Of a DNA stretch of 64,000 nucleotides, positions 9,827 through 17,482 are shown piece by piece. The stretch spans positions 1 through 64,000 of the forward strand of contig JAOAGY010000003.1 of assembly GCA_026415505.1 (NCBI GenBank). Reading direction: 5' to 3'. Position numbers and translations under genes: made by a program. Position 1 is the stretch's first letter. Each line of letters begins with the position of its first letter. The stretch is from Chlorobiota bacterium (GTDB taxonomy: Bacteria > Bacteroidota > Ignavibacteria > Kapaibacteriales > NICIL-2). The notes below the pieces were generated by a model, which saw only the letters and a list, made by a program, of their open reading frames with translations, had not been told where the DNA came from and did not search any database.

Positions 9827-11241
9827 CGATTCACTATCGCCATTCGACAATGCGACCCATGCTTCGATGGTTTCTGCTGGCTGTCTGCACCGTGTGTGCA
9901 TCGGCACAGGTGCTGCTTCCCTACGAGCAATTCGACACCGACGGTATTCCGCCCGACGTGTACAAGCAGCGGCGCGAGCGATTGGCGGCAGCTCACACCG
10001 CTCGCTCGCTCATCGTACTGCTGAGCGCCGACGTGCGCAATCGGCAAAACGACGTGGACTACGAGTATCGCCAGAATTCGAATCTGCTCTACCTGACCGG
10101 TTGTTCCGAGCCGCGGTGTGCACTGGTGATCGTTCCCGGCGGCGCTGAGTGGAACGGCGGGAAAGTCACCGAACTGTTTTTCGTGCCGCCGCGCAATCCC
10201 GAACGTGAGACGTGGACGGGCGTACAGATGGGACCGGAAGAAGCCGAACGTCTGCTCGGTATTCGCCCCGTGCTCGATTACGCGCTGTTGGGCGCAGTAC
10301 TCGACTCGCTGCTCGCCGATCGCGATACGCTTTACATCGCGTCGGGATTGCCGACTCCGTCGGTGACGATACCCATCGTCGGCAAGCGAATCGAGATCGA
10401 GCACATTCTCCGCGATTCGCTTCAGCGTCGGCATCCGAACGTGGTGGTGCGAACATCGCTGCGCACACTCGCTGCGATGCGCGAGGTCAAAGACGAGCAC
10501 GAATTGCGCCTCCTGAGGAAAGCGATCGAAACGACGCTCGATGCATTCGAGCAGGTTCTCCGTTCGGTTCAGCCGGGCATGAACGAATACGAAATCGAAG
10601 CACTCATGGAATACCATTTCCGCCGTGCCGGTGCCGAAGACGTCGGTTATCCGAGCATCGTCGGCAGTGGTTACAACAGTTGCATTCTCCACTACCAGAA
10701 AAATCGCCGACCGACACGCGCAGGGGACGTGGTGCTCGCCGACTGCGGCGCCGAATATCACGGCTACACCGCCGACATCACGCGAACGTTCCCCATCAGC
10801 GGACGCTTCACGCCGGAACAACGGACGCTCTACCTTTTGGTGCTCGAAGCGCAGGATTCTGCGATCGCTGCTGCACGCGTCGGTGCACCGTTTCGCGCGA
10901 CGCATCGCGCAGCAGAATCGGTCATCGCGCGCGGTCTGATGGAACTCGGCATCATCGAGTCGGCGGCACAGGTGCGGCGCTATTTTCCGCACGGCACCTC
11001 GCACTATTTAGGGCTGGACGTTCACGATGCTGGAACGTACGGTCCGCTCCGTGCAGGAACGGTCATCACCGTCGAGCCGGGGATTTACATTCCTCCCGGC
11101 AGTCCATGTCCGGAGCGCTGGTGGAATATCGGCATTCGCATCGAAGACGATGTGCTCGTCACCGAGAGCGGTCCGGTGAACTTATCGGCTCGACTGGCTC
11201 GCCATCCCGACCAGATCGAAGCGCTGATGCAGAAGCGATAG
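9823..11241 (+). CDS. Exported M24B aminopeptidase P-type metallopeptidase
   Basis: Xaa-Pro aminopeptidase family enzyme, 472 residues. All five metal ligands are present in order: Asp (VLADCGAEY), Asp (TADITRTFP), His (FPHGTSHYLG), Glu (TVEPGIY) and Glu (IRIEDDVLV). Unlike cytosolic PepP it begins with a hydrophobic signal segment (MLRWFLLAVCTVCASAQ), so it probably acts in the periplasm. ATG 9823 overlaps the comF stop as ATGA; ATG 9850 or 9859 would give a more usual signal-peptide start. The stop lies 38 bases before the first repeat cluster. Confidence 0.92.
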   Translation: MTIHYRHSTMRPMLRWFLLAVCTVCASAQVLLPYEQFDTDGIPPDVYKQRRERLAAAHTARSLIVLLSADVRNRQNDVDYEYRQNSNLLYLTGCSEPRCALVIVPGGAEWNGGKVTELFFVPPRNPERETWTGVQMGPEEAERLLGIRPVLDYALLGAVLDSLLADRDTLYIASGLPTPSVTIPIVGKRIEIEHILRDSLQRRHPNVVVRTSLRTLAAMREVKDEHELRLLRKAIETTLDAFEQVLRSVQPGMNEYEIEALMEYHFRRAGAEDVGYPSIVGSGYNSCILHYQKNRRPTRAGDVVLADCGAEYHGYTADITRTFPISGRFTPEQRTLYLLVLEAQDSAIAAARVGAPFRATHRAAESVIARGLMELGIIESAAQVRRYFPHGTSHYLGLDVHDAGTYGPLRAGTVITVEPGIYIPPGSPCPERWWNIGIRIEDDVLVTESGPVNLSARLARHPDQIEALMQKR

Positions 11242-11278
11242 CCGATGCTGAACTCGGTTTGGCTCCTCCCTCCTCCAC

Positions 11279-11610
11279 CGTCACCCTGAACTCGGTTCAA
11301 GGTCTTTTCTTGTCCCCTGTCACCCTGAACTTGTTTCAGGGTCTTTTCTTGCCCTCTGTCACCCTGAACTTGGTTCAGGGTCTTTTCTTGCCCTCTGTCA
11401 CCCTGAACTTGGTTCAGGGTCTCACTGCACAAGATGCCGAAACGCGTTCGGCACGACAAACAGCAGTGCAATCAGATGCCGAAACAAGTTCGGCATGACA
11501 GGGGGTTGCGCATTCCCCAAACGCACGTCACCCTGAACACACACCGTCATCCTGAACTTGGTTCAGGGTCTCACTGCACAAGATGCCGAAACACGTTCGG
11601 CATGACGGGA
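11279..11610. repeat. Cluster 1 of short palindromic repeats
   Basis: The 491 bases between 11241 and 11733 hold no gene; most are repeats. Unit A (GTCACCCTGAACTTGGTTC then AGGGTCT) recurs at about 11281, 11320, 11358, 11398 and 11546, some copies diverged. Unit B (AGATGCCGAAACAAGTTCGG then CATGACA) occurs at about 11432, 11474 and 11581. Each unit is an imperfect hairpin. B reads like A in reverse orientation with a different stem sequence, so the cluster is a set of opposed REP-like elements. Segment 11399-11560 is repeated almost intact in cluster 2. The remainder, 11611-11732, shows nothing recognisable. Confidence 0.95.
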
Positions 11611-11732
11611 AAGGGGATATGCCGAGCACAACCCAACGTACAGGCACATCGCCGCTGCCATGACCACTAGAAATGGGTCAGGGACGACCGAACAGCCAGC
11701 CGCCCCCGACAACACTACGCAACAGACAGCGC

Positions 11733-13202
11733 TCAATCAACTACCACAAGTCGCACCGTCCGAACGTCACCGCCCCGCCCCTGCAGACGAAGCGTGTACA
11801 CTCCCGCACTCAAGCCTGCCGTCGGAACGACTGGCAATCCACCATTGAACGCAGTGGTGCTCACTGTCCGCCCAAGCCCATCGACGATGTCGAGCTGACA
11901 GTTCTCCGGTATCGTCCCCAATAGCAGCGCATCCTCGCCACGCTTGACAGGATGGGGAGCGACCGTCAGCGATTCCTTCGGCTCGTCTTCGACCGATACC
12001 ACCGTTCGCTCGATCGCAAACAATCCATGTGAACAACCGACCAAACACCGATTGGAGTCGAGCCAGTACACCTCGTGAAAATTCGTCGGACCTCCGAGCG
12101 ATAACGTCCGAACCGACGACGTTGCAGTATCGCCGAAAGTAAACTCGAATACATCGAAACCGCCCTTACTGACGAGCGCTCGCGTACCGTTCGTCCACAG
12201 ACCCAGACCAATACCTCTGAGTGTGATCATCATATTCGGATCTTCGACTGTGTTGTAGAGTTTGAAAACCGGCGGTAGATAGGTAAGAGCGTTTTGCTGT
12301 AGATCGAGCCGGGCGACAGTCATACGGCCTGTCCCGATGTAAGCTAAAAGATACAACTGCCCATCGGCGCCACGCGTCAATATCCGCGCTGATCGGTCGA
12401 AATCTATCGGCGGCGTAAAGGTAAACCGCCGATGCTCGATCGTTCCATCTGCAGCGACATGGACGAGCACTACTCCGGTGCAGAAATACAACCCACCCTG
12501 CCCATCGGGAACGAAGGGCGTAGCTTCCTCGGCGTTATCTCCGAATAACGTCCAACGACTGATCAACTCCAGCCCCGAACGACCGACGCGGAAGAGTTCT
12601 GTGAACCTCTGGGTAATCCTCACGGAGTTGTTGAGTGTATCAATCCACGAAAAGAGGTAGGAGTCGGCGGTCACATAGACTCTCCCGCTACCATCCACTC
12701 CGAACCAGAGAAACTTCCGTGTCATCCGGAGCGAGTCTTCGAACGGCGTCAACGGGCTTGGAACGTAGCGGTAAGTATGCCACTGCTGCTCGGCAACACG
12801 GAACACCATCACGCGAGACTCTGCCACGCGAGACTCTGCGTCACGGATTGTACGACCGGCAACGTAGATATTGCCTTCGTGATCCGTCTCGATCGGCGCC
12901 CAAAAGCTATAGTGACTGAAGATCGGTTGGTCGAGTGTATCCGCAGGGTAGCCGTACTGCGGCAACCCGATCGGGTTCCATTGCTGCCCATCCCACACGT
13001 GAACCGAATGAAGTACATTCATCATACCCCACCGCGGGAGGCGGTAGAGGCTACCGCTTTGGACAGCATAAAGCTGACCATTGCGCAGACAAACACGACC
13101 GGCAGGTTTGTCGAAAAGCTGGGTTACCCGCCAGGCAGTTTGTGCTTCGAGCACCCACGCAGCGCCGATCAGCAGAGCGATCACAGAAAAAACGTGTCTC
13201 AT
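11733..13202 (-). CDS. Secreted beta-propeller-like protein with T9SS sorting domain
   Basis: Protein of 489 residues. ATG 13202 is set by a perfect GGAGGT site. A signal peptide (MRHVFSVIALLIGAAWVLEAQ) is followed by about 380 residues of loosely repeated beta strands with 'DGQG/DGSG' loops, consistent with a propeller. The last 75 residues form a type A C-terminal sorting domain: APHPVKRGEDALLLG, then LDIVDGLGRTV and LSAGVYTLRL, ending in V-R-hydrophobic. The protein is therefore expected to cross the outer membrane by T9SS. Substrate or partner is unknown. It lies 19 bases downstream of the Cys-rich gene, probably one operon, and the pair is flanked by repeat clusters. Confidence 0.85.
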   Translation of the reverse strand: MRHVFSVIALLIGAAWVLEAQTAWRVTQLFDKPAGRVCLRNGQLYAVQSGSLYRLPRWGMMNVLHSVHVWDGQQWNPIGLPQYGYPADTLDQPIFSHYSFWAPIETDHEGNIYVAGRTIRDAESRVAESRVMVFRVAEQQWHTYRYVPSPLTPFEDSLRMTRKFLWFGVDGSGRVYVTADSYLFSWIDTLNNSVRITQRFTELFRVGRSGLELISRWTLFGDNAEEATPFVPDGQGGLYFCTGVVLVHVAADGTIEHRRFTFTPPIDFDRSARILTRGADGQLYLLAYIGTGRMTVARLDLQQNALTYLPPVFKLYNTVEDPNMMITLRGIGLGLWTNGTRALVSKGGFDVFEFTFGDTATSSVRTLSLGGPTNFHEVYWLDSNRCLVGCSHGLFAIERTVVSVEDEPKESLTVAPHPVKRGEDALLLGTIPENCQLDIVDGLGRTVSTTAFNGGLPVVPTAGLSAGVYTLRLQGRGGDVRTVRLVVVD

Positions 13203-13221
13203 AAGTACCTCCGTTAATAGT

Positions 13222-13959
13222 TCAACAACCGTCCTCACACTGAGCCGAATTGGGACCTGTGCCGTACTTCGACTCTTGCAGGCTGCAGGGATAAATTCGC
13301 TGCTTGCTGATCTGACGTGCACGTATGACCTGATCCCCGAATTGGGGAAATGTCTCGATGCAGTATTCGAAGACCCGCTTGCAGCATGTGGTTCCGCAGT
13401 CCTGCCATTTGTACGAGCGCACACGTAGTTTGCCATCGGGACCTCGAAACTCAGGGAAGGGTGGATCGAATCCCTGTTGGCACCATTTCTCCACCGATTC
13501 GTCAACAGCATACTCGCAGTACACCCAAACTCCACAACGTCGTGTGTAGTAATGGGCTCGTGGCGTACCCCAACCAGTCGAACAGGGAGGTACTGATCCG
13601 GAGTAGAAACCCCTTTGAACAATCCATTCCCAGATATTCTGAAGACCTGCCTGCACAGCCATTTCTGCTGCTGCGTCGAAATCGAAATGGAACACACTGC
13701 GTTTCTCGAATGCTTCACAAATGCCGATCAACTCACGAGAGACCTCGTAAAATTCAACCACGCCATTGCAGATGCGATACATCATGTTGACCTGAAGAGA
13801 ACACGAGGGCGCAGCAATTTTGAATGCTGTACCGATCGGTCCCTGCCATTGTGCTGTATCGCAGTCTCCTTGAGGCGGGCACGGTTGCGCTTTCAGACCG
13901 GACAACATTGTGCAGAATAGCGCACCCGTGATCAACCAACAATTGATGATAGCTTTCAT
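13222..13959 (-). CDS. Small cysteine-rich exported protein, unknown function
   Basis: Protein of 245 residues that I do not recognise. ATG 13959 follows AAGGAA and opens a signal peptide (MKAIINCWLITGALFCTML, cleavage probably after LKAQ). The mature part has 16 Cys, an even number, including a CC pair near the C-terminus, suggesting disulfides outside the cytoplasm. A stretch around the middle is aromatic-rich (HYYTRRCGVWVYCEY). No T9SS domain is visible. It is the first gene of a likely two-gene operon with the propeller protein, so the two may act together at the cell surface. Confidence 0.75.
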   Translation of the reverse strand: MKAIINCWLITGALFCTMLSGLKAQPCPPQGDCDTAQWQGPIGTAFKIAAPSCSLQVNMMYRICNGVVEFYEVSRELIGICEAFEKRSVFHFDFDAAAEMAVQAGLQNIWEWIVQRGFYSGSVPPCSTGWGTPRAHYYTRRCGVWVYCEYAVDESVEKWCQQGFDPPFPEFRGPDGKLRVRSYKWQDCGTTCCKRVFEYCIETFPQFGDQVIRARQISKQRIYPCSLQESKYGTGPNSAQCEDGC

Positions 13960-14335
13960 AGGTATTTCCTTCACAGGTAGTGGAACATGAAAAGAGCATT
14001 GTTCTCCTCCATCCCGACACAAGCGATCTCATGTTCCACATGGCGGTGGGCGCTCTTCATCGAACAGCAGCCGGCGTGGAATGGTGTGTGTGTGTGTGTC
14101 AGCTTCTTCCCAGCATATCCAACAACTACTGGCAATAGCAGTGTTACCCCGCCCCCGTCAATTACTATGGGGTATTCACACCATTTGTATGTTACCGTAG
14201 TCCCGAACATGGCATGACATCCGCGCGAAACTCGTAACTAATATACGGCATTTCATTGCAATATCCAAATTTTTTCACCGCGCCTTCCGCGTTCATAGCG
14301 TACTGGTTTCGGTTGGTCGAGACTTCCCCATTACT
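13960..14335. other. Non-coding leader region without a supported gene
   Basis: No convincing reading frame in about 375 bases. A (TG)n run sits at about 14085-14100. The region is richer in A+T near 14235-14280 and should contain the promoter of the Cys-rich gene, but no TAnnTTTG box could be fixed. Confidence 0.5.
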
Positions 14336-14760
14336 CGTCACCCTGAACTTGGTTCAGGGTCTTTTCTTGCCCACCGTCACCCTGAACTTGTTTCAGGGTC
14401 CACTGCACAAGATGCCGAATCACGTTCGGCACGACAAGCAGCAGTGCGATCAGATGCTGAAACAAGTTCAGCATGACAGGCGGGTGTGCATTCCCCAAAA
14501 GCGCGTCACCCTGAACTCACACCGTCACCCTGACCTTGTTTCAGGATCTTTTCCTGTCCTCTGTCACCCTGAACTTGGTTCAGGGTCTTTTCTTGCCCTC
14601 TGTCACCCTGAACTTGTTTCAGGGTCTCACTGCACAAGATGCCGGAACACGTTCGGCACGACAAGCAGCAGTGCACTCAGATGCCGAAACAAGTTCAGCA
14701 TGACAGGCGGTTGTGCATTTCCCAAAAGCACGTCACCCTGAGCTTGTTTCAGGGTCCCGG
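14336..14760. repeat. Cluster 2 of short palindromic repeats, running into coaBC
   Basis: A units at about 14338, 14375, 14561, 14601 and 14731; B units at about 14409, 14451, 14637 and 14679. The B unit at 14451 has stem TGCTGAA/TTCAGCA instead of TGCCGAA/TTCGGCA, a paired change that keeps the hairpin. The composite of A, spacer with CTCACTGCACAAGATGCC, B, spacer with CAGCAGTGC, B is present twice here (about 14383-14545 and 14603-14756) and once in cluster 1. The final A unit is inside the 3' end of coaBC. Confidence 0.95.
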
Positions 14761-16118
14761 CTCGACGAAAGCAACGCCACGACGCGATCGAGAATGTACT
14801 CGGCACAGACACGCTTCGGCGAGGGCGGATACGAATGCCGATGCGGCTGCCCACCTTCGAACGTGACGACGACGATCGTGTTCGTGTCGCCTTCGAAGCC
14901 GCTATCGGGTGCATCGAATGCATTGAGCACGGCGATGTCGCAGCCGCGTTGGCGGAGCTTTTCGATGCCGCTGTCGAGTTGCTCGCTCGATTCGAGCGCA
15001 AAGCCGACCAGCACTGCGCCCGGGCGTTTTGCGCTGCCGAGCTGCGCCAGAACGTCCGGCGTGCGCACGAGCTCGATCGCCAAACGCTCGCCGAGTTGTC
15101 GTCGCTTGAGTTTCCCGCTGTAGGGTTCGGCAGGCATGTAGTCGGCGACCGCAGCAGCAGCGATAGCGACATCCCATCGGTAGCGCGCAACTGCTTCGGA
15201 CATCTGCTGCGCCGATTCGACACGGACGAGTTCGACACCATCGGGCACTGGCAGCACCACCGGTCCACTGACGAGCACGACACGTGCGCCACGATCGCGC
15301 GCTGCTTCGGCAAGAGCATATCCCATTTTGCCCGACGAACGGTTGGAAATAAACCGCACGGCATCGAGCGCTTCCCGCGTAGGTCCGGCGGTGACGAGGA
15401 CTGTTTTGCCATCGAGTCGTGTTGCAGTGCCTGCTTTGAGCGTCGAAAGTTCGATCTCGGCAGTGAGCCGATCGTGTTCGACGGCATCGCCGAGAGAGCG
15501 TGTCGGGCGCGCCGTCACATCCTCCACACGCAAGTGTGGCGATCGGCGGTGTCCGCTTCGCTCGGCAAGGACGAGTGCAAGATGTCGGACGAGAGTTTCT
15601 GGTTCGGGCATGCGTCCTGTGCCCCACAGTCCGCTGGCAAGCTCGCCCTCTTCCGGCTCGATGACGATTGCGCCATCGCGGCGAAGTTGCTCGACGTTGC
15701 GCGCCGTTGCAGGATGCTCCCACATCGTCGTATCCATCGCCGGAGCGACGACAAGCGGCGTCGCGGGCGGAAGTGCCAGCGCCAAGCACGCCACGACCGA
15801 ATCGCACGCACCGTGTGCCAGCGAAGCGAGCGTGTGTGCGCTGCACGGCGCAACGAGCATCGCATCTGCCCACTGCGCCCAATGAATGTGCCACGAACCA
15901 CCGTGCTGAACGCGTTCGTCGAACATATCGTCGGCAACCGGTTCGCCGGCGAGATTTCCCAGCACGAGCGGCGAAACAAAATGCCGTGCCGACGGTGTCA
16001 TCGCTACGCGAAGCTCGGCACCGGCTTGTCGCAACAGCCGAACCACCAGCGGCGCTTTGTAGGCAGCGATGCTTCCGCAAACGCCGAGCAGGATACGTTT
16101 TCCAGCGAGTTCTTCCAT
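14733..16118 (-). CDS. coaBC: Bifunctional phosphopantothenoylcysteine synthetase/decarboxylase
   Basis: Two steps of coenzyme A synthesis. The N-terminal CoaC flavoprotein domain (about 1-180) has [15 protein letters not shown], an active-site His in [13 protein letters not shown], and APAMDTTMW; Asp in place of the E. coli Asn (PAMN) is, as I recall, usual in Bacteroidota relatives. The CoaB domain (about 235-455) has [29 protein letters not shown] and the substrate lysines near KLKRRQ. The last residues, RDPETSSG plus stop, are encoded by a copy of the palindromic repeat, so the natural C-terminus has been replaced or extended. ATG 16118 was chosen over TTG 16127. rpoZ lies upstream, a common pairing. 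Confidence 0.95.
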   Translation of the reverse strand: MEELAGKRILLGVCGSIAAYKAPLVVRLLRQAGAELRVAMTPSARHFVSPLVLGNLAGEPVADDMFDERVQHGGSWHIHWAQWADAMLVAPCSAHTLASLAHGACDSVVACLALALPPATPLVVAPAMDTTMWEHPATARNVEQLRRDGAIVIEPEEGELASGLWGTGRMPEPETLVRHLALVLAERSGHRRSPHLRVEDVTARPTRSLGDAVEHDRLTAEIELSTLKAGTATRLDGKTVLVTAGPTREALDAVRFISNRSSGKMGYALAEAARDRGARVVLVSGPVVLPVPDGVELVRVESAQQMSEAVARYRWDVAIAAAAVADYMPAEPYSGKLKRRQLGERLAIELVRTPDVLAQLGSAKRPGAVLVGFALESSEQLDSGIEKLRQRGCDIAVLNAFDAPDSGFEGDTNTIVVVTFEGGQPHRHSYPPSPKRVCAEYILDRVVALLSSSRDPETSSG

Positions 16119-16134
16119 CGCGTGCAAAATAAAA

Positions 16135-16172
16135 ACGTCCGCGCGCCGATCGGCTCCAGACGCAGCGGACGT
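16135..16172 (-). terminator. Intrinsic terminator after rpoZ
   Basis: On the minus strand an 8-bp stem ACGTCCGC/GCGGACGT with a 22-base loop is followed by TTTTTATTTT. It lies 20 bases after the rpoZ stop and just ahead of coaBC, so it should limit readthrough into coaBC. Confidence 0.65.
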
Positions 16173-16192
16173 CTCGAATGCGTCGGTCGATG

Positions 16193-16504
16193 TTACTGTT
16201 CAGCCGGGCTTTCGGGATACCACCAGCGAACCTGACCGTCGAACATTTCCTTCATCGCCAAGAACGTCGGCTTGGGGATTTTGTCGAATTCCCGGCTGAT
16301 GTTGAGCTTGTCGTAGTTGGTAACGTTTTCCTCCTCCGTCTCGCCGAGATCGGCGATGCGTCCGAGATACTGATTGCGAATTTGGTCGTTGATCTGGCGC
16401 GCCCGCAGTCCGATTGCGACGATCGCTTCGTAGAGCGAACCTTGCTCGGACGCTTTCATCTTGACTTCGACTGGATTGACTATGCCGAAATGATTGACGC
16501 TCAT
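16193..16504 (-). CDS. rpoZ: RNA polymerase omega subunit
   Basis: Protein of 103 residues with the Bacteroidota form of omega. SLYEAIVAIGLRARQIND matches the conserved helix with the RAxQI motif, and IPKPTFLAMKEMFDGQVRWW matches the family-specific C-terminal block. It promotes assembly of the polymerase core. Placement beside coaBC is conserved in relatives. A promoter element at 16543-16550 and a downstream hairpin suggest a monocistronic transcript. Confidence 0.88.
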   Translation of the reverse strand: MSVNHFGIVNPVEVKMKASEQGSLYEAIVAIGLRARQINDQIRNQYLGRIADLGETEEENVTNYDKLNISREFDKIPKPTFLAMKEMFDGQVRWWYPESPAEQ

Positions 16505-16542
16505 CGAGGCACCAAGGAGTGTGGAACTATTTCATCGGGATG

Positions 16543-16550
16543 CAAAAATA
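16543..16550 (-). promoter_or_regulatory. Candidate -7 promoter element of rpoZ
   Basis: The minus strand reads CGTATTTTTGCA around TATTTTTG, a TAnnTTTG match, giving a leader of about 30 bases. The same 12 bases occur ahead of fusA. No TTG box is at the expected distance. Confidence 0.45.
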
Positions 16551-16558
16551 CGTCGGTT

Positions 16559-17371
16559 TCAACGTTCACCGCGGTGTGTCAAAGCCAACGTCAACATCCA
16601 CGCTGCTACTTTCATGCCGCTTGCCGATACGTCGGTCAGCGGCAACCGATACTGCATACCTGGACGGAGATACCACTGCTCGCTCAACCGGAAGCTCGAT
16701 TCGATGCGGAATGCCAGCGATGCTTGGAAGCGCTTGAGCCCGATAATGTCGCCGTCACGAATTGTCGTCGAGCTGCTGCCATCGGGCATTCGGAGCGAGA
16801 GTGTCTCGCCGTTGGGCAGACGCACGGTGTTTTGTGTCAAACTTTTTGTGTGTTGGACGGTGCCATTGAGCAGAAACCCCAGATCGGTACCGAGTCCGAA
16901 CGCCACGATGTCGCTGGCGAACGGAACAAACCGAACATACGGCTGCGCCCAGAGACCGAAGAAACTGAACGTCGCTTGCTGACGGAATTCGACGGGAACA
17001 TCGTCGAAGCGTTGCGCTCCGTCCGACGAAACAAACGACACCAACTCTTGTTGACGATAGCTCGACACAAGGCGGCGATAATCTATGCCCGCACTGATAC
17101 CGAGGCGAACAAGCGAGTGCTTCTCGCTAGGCAGCTCATAAAAAACTCCTGCCATGATACCGCTGCCACTGCCGCCGGTGAACGGCGGGCAATTGCACGT
17201 ATCGAGGTACTGCCCCTGCTGGATGGCGATCGGCACGCCGACAATCACGCCGGGATAGTCGTAGAGCGTGATTTCCGGTGCGATGGGGGACGCTTCCCCA
17301 CGACGCACAACCTGAGCCGACAGAGTCACAACCGCCACAAGCGCGATCGAGACACCGAGCAATCGTTCCAT
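16559..17371 (-). CDS. Outer-membrane beta-barrel-type protein
   Basis: Protein of 270 residues, start fixed by GGAGG ahead of ATG 17371. A signal peptide (MERLLGVSIALVAVVTLSAQ) precedes alternating polar and aromatic/hydrophobic strands, for example RLGISAGIDYRR, TFSFFGLWAQPYVRFVPF and LAFRIESSFRLSEQWYLRPG, typical of PorT/OmpA-like eight-strand barrels. There is no sorting domain. Function is unknown. It is divergent from the RsmB-like gene. Confidence 0.7.
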   Translation of the reverse strand: MERLLGVSIALVAVVTLSAQVVRRGEASPIAPEITLYDYPGVIVGVPIAIQQGQYLDTCNCPPFTGGSGSGIMAGVFYELPSEKHSLVRLGISAGIDYRRLVSSYRQQELVSFVSSDGAQRFDDVPVEFRQQATFSFFGLWAQPYVRFVPFASDIVAFGLGTDLGFLLNGTVQHTKSLTQNTVRLPNGETLSLRMPDGSSSTTIRDGDIIGLKRFQASLAFRIESSFRLSEQWYLRPGMQYRLPLTDVSASGMKVAAWMLTLALTHRGER

Positions 17372-17482
17372 GAAACCTCCGAGCATTCGAAATGGTGCAT
17401 ATCGCCGTCGGTTGCTCGCAGAATCCGCATGAGAGCCTGCTTCGCTATTTTGGCAGCGAGCACCTCGCATGCCGAAGACGAT

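Noticed and set aside
9604-11004. Long open frame on the minus strand opposite the M24 peptidase gene
   Set aside because: It is a shadow of a confidently assigned gene; the sequence has no domain pattern, and G+C-rich codon bias readily opens the opposite frame.
14085-14100. (TG)n run as a phase-variation tract
   Set aside because: It lies in a region without a supported gene, is short, and no promoter or start codon is placed to be switched by it.
14256-14741. Open frame of 161 codons across repeat cluster 2
   Set aside because: It is built almost wholly from A and B repeat units and repeats the same peptide; no start signal.
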